64,000 bases of DNA, taken from the NCBI GenBank assembly GCA_001443495.1, contig LDXR01000014.1, positions 8,684 to 72,683 of the forward strand, read 5' to 3'. Under the pieces are notes generated by a model. The model saw only the letters and a list, made by a program, of their open reading frames with translations. It had not been told where the DNA came from and ran no database searches. Below, piece by piece: positions 7,525 through 15,719 of this stretch. Source of the stretch: a candidate division NC10 bacterium CSP1-5 (GTDB lineage Bacteria; Methylomirabilota; Methylomirabilia; Methylomirabilales; CSP1-5). The position numbers were made by a program, and so were the translations under genes. Positions within the stretch are counted from its first letter, which is position 1, and every line of letters starts with the position of its first letter.

Positions 7525-7553
7525 ACGATACCACCCGCATCCGGACCCGTCAA
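7525..7553 (-). promoter_or_regulatory. Sigma70-type promoter before U32 paralogue 3
   Basis: On the minus strand TTGACG is followed after 17 bases by TATCGT, about 40 bases upstream of the ATG at 7484. Spacing is ideal and the -35 matches five of six. It would drive the three U32 genes independently of the IclR gene. Confidence 0.5.
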
Positions 7554-7564
7554 GGGGAAACTCA

Positions 7565-8335
7565 CTAGCGGGTTTGCCCCCCGATGACCCGGGTGATGAG
7601 CCCGGCGACCTCGCGGAGCTTCCGCCCACACCGGGCGAGCCGACGGCGTGGCAGAAGGGAGGCAAACCCAACCACGCCCAGGGCAAGGGTCACTTGACCG
7701 CGGTGGTCGAGGATGGGGGCCGCGACGGCGTTCACGCCCTTGGCCACTTCTCCAAAGCTCTCGGCAAACCCGCGGCGGCGCACTTCGGCCAAGGCCTTCT
7801 TTATCTGCGGGTACCGCTGCTCCCTGCGGCGCTCGGGCCGTTCCAGGACTCCTCGAGACCAGAGCCGATCCAGATCCCCCTCGGGCACATAAGCGAGAAA
7901 GCACTGACCTAACGCCCCCTGACCCAGAGGGAGCGCCTGGCCGATCGGGATCGTGATGCGGAAGGGATCCTGGGCCTCCACCCGTTCCACGATGATCACC
8001 CGATCCTGAAATCGCTGGCCCAAGAGGCAGGTGAGCTTGAGCTCATCAAACAGATCCTGGAGGAACGGTTTAGCCACATCGGCCCGACTGGTAGCCGCCG
8101 AGGCCGCCCCTCCGAACTCGATGAGGGCCGATCCCAGGCCGTACTTCTTCGTCCCCCCGTCGTAAGAGACCAGGCCATGCCGGGCCAAGGATCTGAGGAT
8201 GTTAAAACAGGTGCTCTTGTTGAGGTCAAGGGACCGGCTGAGTTCGGAAACACCCCAGGGCCGGTGGTTCCGGTCTTTCAAGAACGTGAGGATCCGGACC
8301 GCGCCTTCCACCGCCGGGACCTGACTGTGTGCCAT
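7565..8335 (-). CDS. IclR family transcriptional regulator (first)
   Basis: ATG 8335 with GAGGGG upstream gives 256 residues. Residues about 5-65 form the winged helix-turn-helix (AVEGAVRILTFL, VSELSRSLDLNKSTCFNIL), and the rest is the IclR effector-binding domain, ending with the AAPILDHRGQV segment typical of the family. IclR proteins usually repress or activate nearby catabolic operons in response to a small organic acid. It lies between the U32 genes and the ligase/CoA-transferase cluster and has its own promoter with a palindrome across the start site, which suggests autoregulation. Confidence 0.9.
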   Translation of the reverse strand: MAHSQVPAVEGAVRILTFLKDRNHRPWGVSELSRSLDLNKSTCFNILRSLARHGLVSYDGGTKKYGLGSALIEFGGAASAATSRADVAKPFLQDLFDELKLTCLLGQRFQDRVIIVERVEAQDPFRITIPIGQALPLGQGALGQCFLAYVPEGDLDRLWSRGVLERPERRREQRYPQIKKALAEVRRRGFAESFGEVAKGVNAVAAPILDHRGQVTLALGVVGFASLLPRRRLARCGRKLREVAGLITRVIGGQTR

Positions 8336-8363
8336 GGTGAGACCCCTCGAATGTTCTCTGGAT

Positions 8364-8376
8364 AGAACGAAGTTCT
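8364..8376. promoter_or_regulatory. Putative IclR operator palindrome
   Basis: AGAAC-GAA-GTTCT is a perfect 5-bp inverted repeat with a 3-bp centre. It starts about five bases downstream of the -10 box of the IclR promoter and would cover the transcription start. The half ATAGAACGA recurs in the promoter of the second IclR gene. Confidence 0.45.
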
Positions 8377-8380
8377 CGTC

Positions 8381-8409
8381 ATTAAACGATGTCCCACCGA
8401 ACCTGTCAA
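8381..8409 (-). promoter_or_regulatory. Sigma70-type promoter of first IclR gene
   Basis: Minus strand TTGACA, 17 bases, TTTAAT: an exact -35 and a five-of-six -10 at ideal spacing, about 45 bases before the ATG. Confidence 0.75.
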
Positions 8410-8429
8410 GAGAAAAAGGGGCAGGCAAC

Positions 8430-8468
8430 AAGAGAGGGGATCCCGACATCGTCGGGACCCCCTCTCTT
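8430..8468 (-). terminator. Hairpin terminator after the ligase gene
   Basis: AGAGAGGGG-TCCCGAC pairs with GTCGGGA-CCCTCTCT around a 3-base loop. It lies 30 bases past the ligase stop and before the IclR promoter. The T-run (TTTTCTT) is on the plus side, so it may be bidirectional. Confidence 0.65.
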
Positions 8469-8498
8469 TTCTTCGCTGATTTTCCTGCTGTCGCGAGA

Positions 8499-10175
8499 CT
8501 ACCTCTTCGCTTTTTCGGCCTCCTGCTGCCGGAGGACGCGCCGCAGGAGCTTCCCGGTCCCCGGACCGCCAGGCCCAGGTGCCCGGGGCATCTTGTCGAT
8601 GAACTCGACCTCGCGTGGCAGCTTGTAGATCGCGACCTTGCCCTTGCAGAACTCGATCAGCTCCTGCTTCAGTGTGTCCGAGCCCTGCTGACCCGCTTTG
8701 AGCTGGACAAAGGCCTTGGTCTTCTGGCCCATCACGGGATCTGAAGCCCCCACGACCCCTGCATCCGCGACGGCGGCGTGGGTGACCAAGACATCCTCGA
8801 TCTCCTCCGGGCCGATCCGGTAGCCCGAGGACTTGATCAGGTCATCCTCGCGCGACAGGAACCAGATGTACCCATCTTCGTCCATGGTGACCATGTCGCC
8901 GGCCCGGCACCACCCTTCCTTGACGACCGAGCGCTGCTTCTCGGGATCCCGCCAGTACGTGGTTCCCGTAGGTCCCCGGGCAACAAGCTGTCCGGTCTCT
9001 CCGGGTTTACAATCCTTCCCCTCCTCATTGACCACCCTGACCTCGTATCCAGGGATGGCGGGACCGATGGAGCCGGGCTTCACCTTTTTGGTGGCCGCCG
9101 ACGAGATGAAGACGAACATCATCTCGGTGGTCCCCAGCCCCTCAAAGATCTCCTGGCCGAATTTGGCCTTCCAGTCGTGGTAGGTCTTGGCCGTGAGCGA
9201 CTCTCCCCCGCCGGTACAGACCCGGAGGGAACTCAGGTCGTATTTCTTCTCGGCATCCGGGACCTGGAGCATCTTACGATAGGCTGTGGGGAGGGCCGAG
9301 AGGATGGTCGCCTTGTGCTTCTGGATCTGGTCGAACATCCCCTCGGGGCTGAAACGGGGGAAGATGGAGACGGCGGCCCCGAAGCGGTACGGGATCGTCG
9401 CCACGGCGGAGTAGCCAGCCGCCATGGAGATGGGGGCGGCGCTCAGGATGACGTCATGCTCTGTAATCCCCCAACAGTACTTGCCGAAGCCGTCGGGAAC
9501 GATGAGCGCCTCCTCAAGGAAATGGGCCGTTCCCTTGGGGAGGCCCGTGGTGCCGGAGGTGTAGAGGAGCACCGAGACATCCATCCGATCGCGGCGGACC
9601 GGATCACACTCCGGTTTCCCGCCATCCACCAGCTCCTGGTAGAGAAGATACCCCTTCTGCTTGAACGTGGCCTGCTCTTCGGGGGTGCCGCCGATCACGA
9701 TGATATGCTTGAGCGTCTTGAGATCGGGCCTGGCCTTCTCCAGCTCCTCGAGCAGGGCCGACGCGACCACCACCGCCTTGACCTCGGCATTGTTAAAGAC
9801 GTGGGCGATCTCGGACCGCGAGAAGAGCCCGGAGGTCGGCAGGAAGACGCCCCCGATCTTCAAGACGGCGAAATTCGCCACCAGGGCGGGGGGGATATTG
9901 GGGGCGCGCAGGGCCACCCGGTCCGCCTCCTCGATGCCCAACGCCTTCAGGCTGCTCCCGAGCTTGTTGACCATCCCCAGGAGCGCCTTGTACGGGATCT
10001 TGCGATCCTCAAAGAGGATGGCCGGCCGATCCCCCTTCCCACCCGCCACCTGCTTGTCGATGAGCTCTTCGGTGCTGTTGAATTTCTGCGGGTAGGCCTG
10101 ATACTCCGGGAGCTTGTAGACCCGGGTCGGCCAGAGCTCCCTCGGGGGGAGATATCCTTCCGGGATCTTTCCCAT
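8499..10175 (-). CDS. Acyl-CoA ligase, benzoate/aminobenzoate-CoA ligase-like
   Basis: This 558-residue AMP-forming ligase activates a carboxylic acid to its CoA thioester through an acyl-adenylate. The P-loop LLYTSGTTGLPKG lies near residue 205, GLGTTEMMF is the A5 motif, YIWFLSREDDLIKSSGYRIG holds the A7/A8 hinge, and GTGKLLRR near the end carries the catalytic lysine. The long N-terminus (LPPRELWP) is like that of 2-aminobenzoate-CoA and related aromatic acid ligases. The start follows GAGGAGG. It is the last gene of the CoA-transferase cluster. The exact substrate cannot be read from sequence. Confidence 0.85.
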   Translation of the reverse strand: MGKIPEGYLPPRELWPTRVYKLPEYQAYPQKFNSTEELIDKQVAGGKGDRPAILFEDRKIPYKALLGMVNKLGSSLKALGIEEADRVALRAPNIPPALVANFAVLKIGGVFLPTSGLFSRSEIAHVFNNAEVKAVVVASALLEELEKARPDLKTLKHIIVIGGTPEEQATFKQKGYLLYQELVDGGKPECDPVRRDRMDVSVLLYTSGTTGLPKGTAHFLEEALIVPDGFGKYCWGITEHDVILSAAPISMAAGYSAVATIPYRFGAAVSIFPRFSPEGMFDQIQKHKATILSALPTAYRKMLQVPDAEKKYDLSSLRVCTGGGESLTAKTYHDWKAKFGQEIFEGLGTTEMMFVFISSAATKKVKPGSIGPAIPGYEVRVVNEEGKDCKPGETGQLVARGPTGTTYWRDPEKQRSVVKEGWCRAGDMVTMDEDGYIWFLSREDDLIKSSGYRIGPEEIEDVLVTHAAVADAGVVGASDPVMGQKTKAFVQLKAGQQGSDTLKQELIEFCKGKVAIYKLPREVEFIDKMPRAPGPGGPGTGKLLRRVLRQQEAEKAKR

Positions 10176-10188
10176 GGCGCCTCCTCCT

Positions 10189-10563
10189 CTAGGCCTTGCT
10201 CAGCAGTTTTTGCAGGGCCTCCTCCACGCCGATCAATTTGTTCTCTTCCTTATCCATCCGGGGATACACCTCGGTGGGATACCGTTCGGTCTCCTTGTCA
10301 AAGACGAGGAGAGCTGGAACCGCCTTTCCGAATTCCTCTTCAAGCGCGCCCTTCGTCCCGAAGACCGCGCGCTTGGCCGCACTGGGCCCGGTCACGGCAG
10401 CATTATAGGTCATGAAGGCGGCCGGCTGCTCCCCGCAGTCCTGGATCTTGATGTTGACCCCCTTCGCCTTCAGTTGATTCGCAAGATCCACGGCCTTCTT
10501 GTTGTCACAGGCGTATTGTTTCGCCGGCTCTTGCTTGCTGCTGTAATACAATTCGACCTTCAT
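10189..10563 (-). CDS. Thioredoxin-fold-like hypothetical protein
   Basis: The 124-residue protein begins MKVELYYSSKQ after a GGGGGA ribosome site. It alternates strands and helices; the VPALLVFD segment near residue 84 has the cis-proline strand of a thioredoxin fold. There are two cysteines, far apart (YACDNK and DCGEQP), and no CxxC motif, so a classical disulfide role is unlikely. It is 13 bases before the ligase and in the same operon. It could be an accessory or carrier protein of the activation pathway; this is inference. Confidence 0.5.
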   Translation of the reverse strand: MKVELYYSSKQEPAKQYACDNKKAVDLANQLKAKGVNIKIQDCGEQPAAFMTYNAAVTGPSAAKRAVFGTKGALEEEFGKAVPALLVFDKETERYPTEVYPRMDKEENKLIGVEEALQKLLSKA

Positions 10564-10634
10564 AGCGTATTCCCCCTTCTTGTCAACGCCCGGATCGCCT
10601 CACAAACTATTACAAACGCATTTCATTTTCTGAC

Positions 10635-10732
10635 AATGGAGCATTAGACCATTAGACCTCAATGGAGCACCTTTGCCCTATTATGCCATTGCTCCATTGC
10701 TCCAAAGTGAACGCACTTAGTGCGTTTACTTT
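10635..10732. repeat. GGAGCAATG repeats and a 29-bp palindrome
   Basis: CAATGGAGCA units on the left face TGCCATTGCTCCATTGCTCC on the right. They are followed by a near-perfect palindrome at 10704-10732 centred on CGCACTTAGTGCG with AAGT/ACTT outer arms. This fills most of the 289-base gap between the thioredoxin-like gene and its upstream neighbour; no gene is visible there. Confidence 0.7.
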
Positions 10733-10781
10733 GGCTCACCGTACCATGCTCTCTTCCTACCGGTCAAGGTGATCTCCCGAG

Positions 10782-10820
10782 AAAAACAGGCCACGGCTGC
10801 TCATCACAGCCGTGGCCTGT
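10782..10820 (-). terminator. Rho-independent terminator, minus strand
   Basis: A perfect 14-bp stem (ACAGGCCACGGCTG with its complement) and a 7-base loop are followed on the minus strand by TTTTT. It lies 33 bases past the stop of the Lys-rich gene, so the four upstream genes may end here, with partial read-through to the ligase. Confidence 0.85.
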
Positions 10821-10852
10821 CTCCACCTTCTTGGATCGCCCAAGGGTAAAAG

Positions 10853-11272
10853 CTACTTGCCCGGCTTCCATCCCTTGGGAATGATCCTCCAGTAGGGCCA
10901 GTCGATCTTGATGCAGTAGCCGTCGTACGCCTTCTGGATGTGGGCGTCGAGCGCCGGCTTATAGCAGTCAGGGCTGTTATGGATCGGACAGTTCTGCGTT
11001 GCTGCTGCCATCCTGGTTGCCTCCTTCCTCTCGATGGGCGGGGCAGGTTTGGGGGCTGCGACCTGGGTCCGGGGAACAGGAGCGGGCTTGCCCGCCCTCT
11101 GGGCCGGCCTTGGGGGCGTTCGTACCTTCTTTTTGGCGGCTACCGGCCTGCCCTTTGGAGCAGCCGGTTTCATCGCTTTCGTCTTGGGCCTGCGACCCTT
11201 CGCCGCCTTCTTTCCCACCCGAGCAGGGCGCCGCCCCTTTCCCCCCCGTCCCTTTGGATTTGGCTTCGGCAC
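10853..11272 (-). CDS. Histone H1-like tail plus small Cys domain
   Basis: From GTG 11272 (AGGAG upstream) the product has 139 residues. Residues 1-87 are Lys/Arg/Pro/Ala-rich and resemble histone H1-like tails; residues 88-139 form a small domain with three Cys (NCPIHNSPDC and GYC) and many aromatics (KIDWPYWRIIPKGW). An internal ATG at 11011 has a strong AAGGAGG site eight bases upstream. A 52-residue protein made of the Cys domain alone is therefore equally plausible, and perhaps both forms are made. I do not recognise the domain. It is next to another Cys-pair protein in the CoA-transferase operon. Confidence 0.6.
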   Translation of the reverse strand: MPKPNPKGRGGKGRRPARVGKKAAKGRRPKTKAMKPAAPKGRPVAAKKKVRTPPRPAQRAGKPAPVPRTQVAAPKPAPPIERKEATRMAAATQNCPIHNSPDCYKPALDAHIQKAYDGYCIKIDWPYWRIIPKGWKPGK

Positions 11273-11282
11273 CTAATCGCTC

Positions 11283-11690
11283 CTACTTATGTCTTCCCTC
11301 CATGATAAAGCGCGGCCGGCTCCCCACCAGGTCTTCGGCCTTGAGCGGCGCGCCGCTCACCGGCTTGCCCCGGATGCTCTTGGTGATAGGGATCGGCTTG
11401 CCGACGAAGTCCGCCCGGGCCATAACCGGCGGGTTCACCTTGGTCGTATCGGTGATCTTGGTCTTGTAATCCTTGGACTGGGCGAAGCCAGGCAGCTTAT
11501 CGTGGGGCGGCTTGGCCTCAGTGGGCCCGGAGACCCGCGTGCCGTTGTCAATCTTCACCGCCCAAATGGCGTCGCAGCCGGCACACTTCACCTTCCCGTC
11601 AAAGAACCAGAAGGTGAACGGGTCCAAGTAGTTGACGATCTGGCACTTGCCGCACTCCAAGAGCAGCGAGCAATGCTTGAAGTCTGCCAT
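11283..11690 (-). CDS. Small Cys-pair (zinc-ribbon or Fe-S) protein
   Basis: The start follows AGGAGG and gives 135 residues. The N-terminal 45 residues hold ECGKCQ and VKCAGCDA, two CxxC pairs 21 residues apart, separated by an aromatic segment (LDPFTFWFFDGK). This is a rubredoxin- or zinc-ribbon-like arrangement. The rest is a polar, proline-rich extension without a known fold. The gene lies between the second CoA-transferase and the Lys-rich/Cys gene, so it may be a subunit or regulator of that enzyme. Family not recognised. Confidence 0.6.
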   Translation of the reverse strand: MADFKHCSLLLECGKCQIVNYLDPFTFWFFDGKVKCAGCDAIWAVKIDNGTRVSGPTEAKPPHDKLPGFAQSKDYKTKITDTTKVNPPVMARADFVGKPIPITKSIRGKPVSGAPLKAEDLVGSRPRFIMEGRHK

Positions 11691-11755
11691 TCACCTACCT
11701 CCTCGTCAGCCCAGGGGGGACCGCCCTTCGCGGCCCCCCTACCCGTCGCTGACCT

Positions 11756-13132
11756 TTAGATGATATCGTTCTTTTCCAGCTCCCGGATCTGGTCCAAGCC
11801 GTAGCCGCAGTACTTCTGGAGAATGTACTCGTTGTCGGCCCCCACCGGCTTGAAGACCCACCGATGGCGCGCAGGGGTATCGGAGAGATGGTACGGCAGC
11901 CCCTGGCTCAGGACGTCGCCGAAGGTTGGGTCATCCATCCAGTGCATCTCGTCCCGCAGGTGGAAGTGCTCCTGCTGGGAGCATTCCTTGTTGCTCCACA
12001 CCGGCTGGCTGTTGATGTCGTTCTTCTCCATGATCTGCCAGACTTCCTCTTTGGTCTTGTCCTTGGCCCACTCTTCCATAGCGGTGTAGATCTCGCTCTG
12101 GGCCTTGGGTTGAACCCGATCGTCGTACTTGGCGTACTTGCTCGCCAGCGCCTTCAGGTTTGGCACCAGCTGGCACAGCTTGGCGAAATCGCCATCCTCA
12201 GGCGCGGAGATCAGGATCTGCCCCGGCTCCGCTTCCAAGGGGATCTTGGACCCTGGGTAGGACGGCTTCCCGCACTGGACAATCCCGTGGACGCACAGCT
12301 GCCGATCCCAGTTCCCCCAGCGCTGCGCGACGACCCCGTAGCGGGCGAACAGGGGGATGGTCCCCTCGATGATCCGGGTCGCGCCGTGGACCTGGCTGTA
12401 CTCGATGAACTCTCCGGTCCCCGAGATGTTATCCCGCCACCACAGCGCGGCGAGGCCGGCAAAGCAGCCCATCATGCCCCCCCAGTAGTCGGCCAGCCAG
12501 ATGGTGTGCTTGGAGGGGAGCCCGACGGCGGGGTGGCCTTGCCCCGGCCCGGGCATGCCGGTGATGGAGAAGGTTCCGCCTTGGGCCTGGCCCAGGATGT
12601 CGTACGAGGCCCGGACCCGTCCCGGCCCCCAGCCGCCAAAGCCCCCCATCCAGATATAGATCATCCGGGGGTTGATCTTGGCGGCCTGGCGATAGCCGAT
12701 CCCCCAGCGGTCGAACGTTCCAGGCCGGTAGTTCTCAGCCTGAATGTCGGTCTTGGCTTGGATGCGGTGAACGATCTCGACCCCTTCGGGCTTGTGGAAG
12801 TCCACCGCGAGGAAATACTCGTTGTGATTCGCGCCAAAGAACCCGAGGCCCGTCCCCTTATCCGGCATCCACCTGGACAAGGGATACAGGAAGGGCTCGT
12901 TGTACGGGGTGGTGTGCCGCATCGGCTCGCCCCGCCGCGGCAGCTCGATCTTGATGGTCTCCATGCCCAGCTCGGCGAAGTAGTTGGCGCAGGAGGGGCC
13001 GAGGATATACTGAGTCGTGGAGATCGCCGTATACCCCTTGAACGCCTCGGGTTTTTCGAAGATCTTCTTGGCGTCGAAGACCGTGCGACAGTACTCTTCA
13101 AAGCTCATCGCCTTGAGATCCTTTTGAGTCAT
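11756..13132 (-). CDS. CaiB/BaiF family CoA-transferase (second subunit)
   Basis: The 458-residue protein is a family III CoA-transferase, which moves CoA between carboxylic acids through mixed anhydrides on an aspartate. Family marks are GMETIKIELPRRGEPMR, NEYFLAVDFHKPEG, ENYRPGTFDRWGIGY and NPRMIYIWMGGFG; the probable catalytic Asp is in WLADYWGG near residue 217. Ribosome site AAGGAGG. It follows its paralogue by 27 bases, as in two-subunit enzymes such as BbsEF, but is about 50 residues longer than those. The acid substrate is unknown. Confidence 0.88.
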   Translation of the reverse strand: MTQKDLKAMSFEEYCRTVFDAKKIFEKPEAFKGYTAISTTQYILGPSCANYFAELGMETIKIELPRRGEPMRHTTPYNEPFLYPLSRWMPDKGTGLGFFGANHNEYFLAVDFHKPEGVEIVHRIQAKTDIQAENYRPGTFDRWGIGYRQAAKINPRMIYIWMGGFGGWGPGRVRASYDILGQAQGGTFSITGMPGPGQGHPAVGLPSKHTIWLADYWGGMMGCFAGLAALWWRDNISGTGEFIEYSQVHGATRIIEGTIPLFARYGVVAQRWGNWDRQLCVHGIVQCGKPSYPGSKIPLEAEPGQILISAPEDGDFAKLCQLVPNLKALASKYAKYDDRVQPKAQSEIYTAMEEWAKDKTKEEVWQIMEKNDINSQPVWSNKECSQQEHFHLRDEMHWMDDPTFGDVLSQGLPYHLSDTPARHRWVFKPVGADNEYILQKYCGYGLDQIRELEKNDII

Positions 13133-13159
13133 GCTGCAGACCTCCTTGTCTCAGGCGTT

Positions 13160-14575
13160 TTAGATGGTCCCCTTCTTCTTGAGGGCGTCGATCTCGTCTT
13201 TCTTGAACCCGAAGTACTTGCGGTAGATCTCCTCGTTGTCGAACCCGGTCGGCCGGCCGAGCCACTTGATCCGTGGCGGAGCCTTCTGGGCCAACTGGGA
13301 GGGCGGGCTGATGACGACCTTGCCGTACATGAGATCGTCGACCTGCATCACGTGACCCCGGTACTTGAAATGCGGGAACTCCGCCACCTCGTCGGCAAAG
13401 GTCACGCCGCCCGAGGCCACCTCTTCGGCCTGGAGCTTCGTCTCGGCCTCAAGCCGCGAGTTGTCCTTGAACCACTCGGACAAGGTCGTATAGGTCTCGA
13501 CCTGGGCATAGAAGGGGAGCCGGTCCACCACGACCTTCAGCGTCGGGTCCTCGACGATGTGCTGCTCCAGCTCGGGCCGGTCCTTGCCCACCGTCTTCCA
13601 GATCCGGTACCAGAGCCGGTCGTGGCCGCCACCGACCATGATCTGGCCATCCTTGCAAGGGTTCACGGCATAGATATTGATGGCCAGGTCCCAGTTGCCG
13701 AAGCGGGGCCGGATGCTGCCGTCCATCCCCTGCCAGCCCCAGTTATAGTCAATGATCCGCATGATCCCGGCCGCGCCGGTGGCCTCGACGAACTGGCCGC
13801 GGCCCGAGATCCTGTCCCGGTAATTCAGCGCTGCCATGATCCCATTGGCCAGGCACGTGCCGCCCACGTAGTCGCAGACCCACATGCCGGACCGGGTGGG
13901 CCGACCGCCGAAGGCGGCCGGGGCCCCGGTGCCATGGGTAAACCCACAGGCGTTCTGCCCCGTCGGGTCATACATCCAAGGCCGGTCCTTGAGCGGTCCC
14001 CACTGCCCCCGCTGCCCGATCCAGCCGTAGACCAGGCGGGGGTTGATCTCGGAAAGCTGCCGATAGCCGATCCCCCACGCGTCGAACTGCCCGGGGGGGT
14101 AGTTCTCGACCAGGATGTCCGCGTCGACGGCGAGCTTTTTCAGGAGCTCGCGGCCCTCGGCAGACTCCAGGTTCAGCGTCATCGAGAACTTGTTCCGGCA
14201 CTCGTGGAGGAAGTTTGCCCCCATCGCCTCGCCGGTGACGTTGTCCTTGAACATCCACTCCTTACGGTTGAAGGGGGTCAGTCGTCGGGTGGGATCCCCG
14301 CCGGGGGGCTCGACCATGATGACCTCGGCCCCGTGCTCGGCGAAGAGCGAGGTGGCCCAGTGGCCGCCCATGCTCTTCATGGTACAGTCAAGGATCCGAA
14401 GCCGGCTCAGCTTCTCCGGCTTCTTCCCCACATCCCGCCAGTGGACATTGGCTTCGAGCCAGTTGGGGTATTCCCGCGCTGCCTCGCTCAACCCCTTATA
14501 GACCTCATCGGGCGTCATAAGGGGTACCGCCGGCCATGGCAGCACAGGGATGTCAGAACTCTTGATTTCTGGCAT
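13160..14575 (-). CDS. CaiB/BaiF family CoA-transferase (first subunit)
   Basis: This 471-residue paralogue has the same layout: GAEVIMVEPPGGDPTRR, ENYPPGQFDAWGIGY, and a probable catalytic Asp in WVCDYVGG near residue 240. Both copies keep the Asp, so both may be active or they may form a heteromer as in BbsEF. It has a long N-terminal extension before the usual domain start and an AGGAGGAG ribosome site. Together with the ligase it suggests activation of an organic acid and recycling of CoA. It is first in the operon, about 100 bases downstream of the second IclR gene. Confidence 0.88.
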   Translation of the reverse strand: MPEIKSSDIPVLPWPAVPLMTPDEVYKGLSEAAREYPNWLEANVHWRDVGKKPEKLSRLRILDCTMKSMGGHWATSLFAEHGAEVIMVEPPGGDPTRRLTPFNRKEWMFKDNVTGEAMGANFLHECRNKFSMTLNLESAEGRELLKKLAVDADILVENYPPGQFDAWGIGYRQLSEINPRLVYGWIGQRGQWGPLKDRPWMYDPTGQNACGFTHGTGAPAAFGGRPTRSGMWVCDYVGGTCLANGIMAALNYRDRISGRGQFVEATGAAGIMRIIDYNWGWQGMDGSIRPRFGNWDLAINIYAVNPCKDGQIMVGGGHDRLWYRIWKTVGKDRPELEQHIVEDPTLKVVVDRLPFYAQVETYTTLSEWFKDNSRLEAETKLQAEEVASGGVTFADEVAEFPHFKYRGHVMQVDDLMYGKVVISPPSQLAQKAPPRIKWLGRPTGFDNEEIYRKYFGFKKDEIDALKKKGTI

Positions 14576-14679
14576 GCTCTCCTCCTCCTACTGGAATAAC
14601 GGTGATGCCTCTGCTTCCACGGAACACCGCCACACCGGGACGGCATCTACATTTTGTTCTCTCTCACCTCCTCTCTACG

Positions 14680-15486
14680 TTACCTGGCGGCCAAGGCGCC
14701 TACTTCGTACCCCAGGCGCTGTGAGAGCTTGCTCGCCGCTTCCTTCACGAGGGGGACCAGGTCCTTCTCGATCCGCTCCAGGGAAAACCGCGGGACCGGT
14801 CCCGAGAGCGCCACACCGGCCACGACCCGGTGCGAGTAATCTCTGACCGGCGCAGCGACACACCGGACCCCCTCTTCCAACTCCTCGTCGTCCACCGCAT
14901 AGCCGAGCCGTGTCACCTCTTTGAGATGGGTGACCAGCTTGTCAAGGTTATCGATGGTGTGTGGCGTGCGCTTCTTTAGGGTATGGCCCTCAAAGACCTG
15001 GGCCAGATGGTCCCGGGATTCGTAGGCGAGCTGGACCTTGCCAGAGGCAGTGCAGTACGCGGGCAGACGATGTCCGAGTCGCGGGACGATCCGAACCGTC
15101 TGGGAGGTCTCATGCATCAGGACATACACCACTTCGGGACCATCCAGGATCGCCAGATATGCGGTTTCGTCACACCGGTTCACCAGGTCCTCCAGGATGG
15201 GGCGGGCCTGCCTTCTCAGGCCCAGATGGTGGACGAAGATATTGGCCACCTCGAAGGTCTTAATCCCCAACCGGTAGTTCCCGGTCCTCTGGTCCTGCTC
15301 GATATACCCCCGGACCTCCAGCGTGGCGAGCAAACGAAAAACGTTGTTCTTGTGCAGTCCGAGCTTGTGGCTCAGCTCCGTAACCCCCAACTCCTCCTGC
15401 TCATAGTTAAAGGCTTCCAATATATCCAGCGCCCGGTCGACGGACTGGACGATGTACTCTGATTTTTCCTTGCGGCGATGAGCCAT
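14680..15486 (-). CDS. IclR family transcriptional regulator (second)
   Basis: The 268-residue protein has an N-terminal winged helix (QSVDRALDILEAF, VTELSHKLGLHKNNVFRLLATL, GNYRLGIKTFEVAN). Its effector domain shows the LPAYCTASGKVQLAY and GYAVDDEELEEGVRCVAAPVRD signatures. These are textbook IclR motifs. It lies immediately upstream of the CoA-transferase pair on the same strand and may be cotranscribed with it. It is only distantly similar to the first IclR protein, so the cluster probably senses two signals or was assembled from two parts. Confidence 0.92.
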   Translation of the reverse strand: MAHRRKEKSEYIVQSVDRALDILEAFNYEQEELGVTELSHKLGLHKNNVFRLLATLEVRGYIEQDQRTGNYRLGIKTFEVANIFVHHLGLRRQARPILEDLVNRCDETAYLAILDGPEVVYVLMHETSQTVRIVPRLGHRLPAYCTASGKVQLAYESRDHLAQVFEGHTLKKRTPHTIDNLDKLVTHLKEVTRLGYAVDDEELEEGVRCVAAPVRDYSHRVVAGVALSGPVPRFSLERIEKDLVPLVKEAASKLSQRLGYEVGALAAR

Positions 15487-15633
15487 CCGTCCGCCTGGGT
15501 GCCAAACGGGACTTGGCTCCGTGAAGGCTCCCGTTACCGGGATCTCGTTTACGGCGATCGGACTTTCTGACCTAGAAGGATGTGTCTACGTGTGTGGGCG
15601 CCTCGTGCCCGGTGAAGCTAACAAGGCAAGGCT

Positions 15634-15662
15634 AATGTAAAATCTCGTTCTATTCTTGTCAA
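15634..15662 (-). promoter_or_regulatory. Sigma70-type promoter of second IclR gene
   Basis: Minus strand TTGACA, 17 bases, TACATT, about 140 bases before the start codon. The spacer contains ATAGAACGA, the same nine bases that form half of the palindrome at the first IclR promoter. Confidence 0.65.
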
Positions 15663-15719
15663 GTAAAAAATGAAACCGGGGGGAGCGGGAGACCCGAGGA
15701 ACCGTCCGGGGGGCGCGCC

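Noticed and set aside
7485-7904. A long N-terminal extension of the third U32 protein.
   Set aside because: It runs through the end of the IclR gene in another frame, is Arg/Pro/Gly-rich, and the U32 motif starts right after ATG 7484, which has a ribosome site and a promoter upstream.
10564-10852. A tRNA or small RNA gene in the 289-base gap.
   Set aside because: Only repeats, a palindrome and a terminator are seen. No cloverleaf or CCA end was found here, and I saw no tRNA or rRNA anywhere in the window.
11864-14599. A 911-codon open frame on the plus strand across both CoA-transferase genes.
   Set aside because: It is antisense to two genes with clear family motifs and spans their junction. 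No ribosome site or domain is seen.
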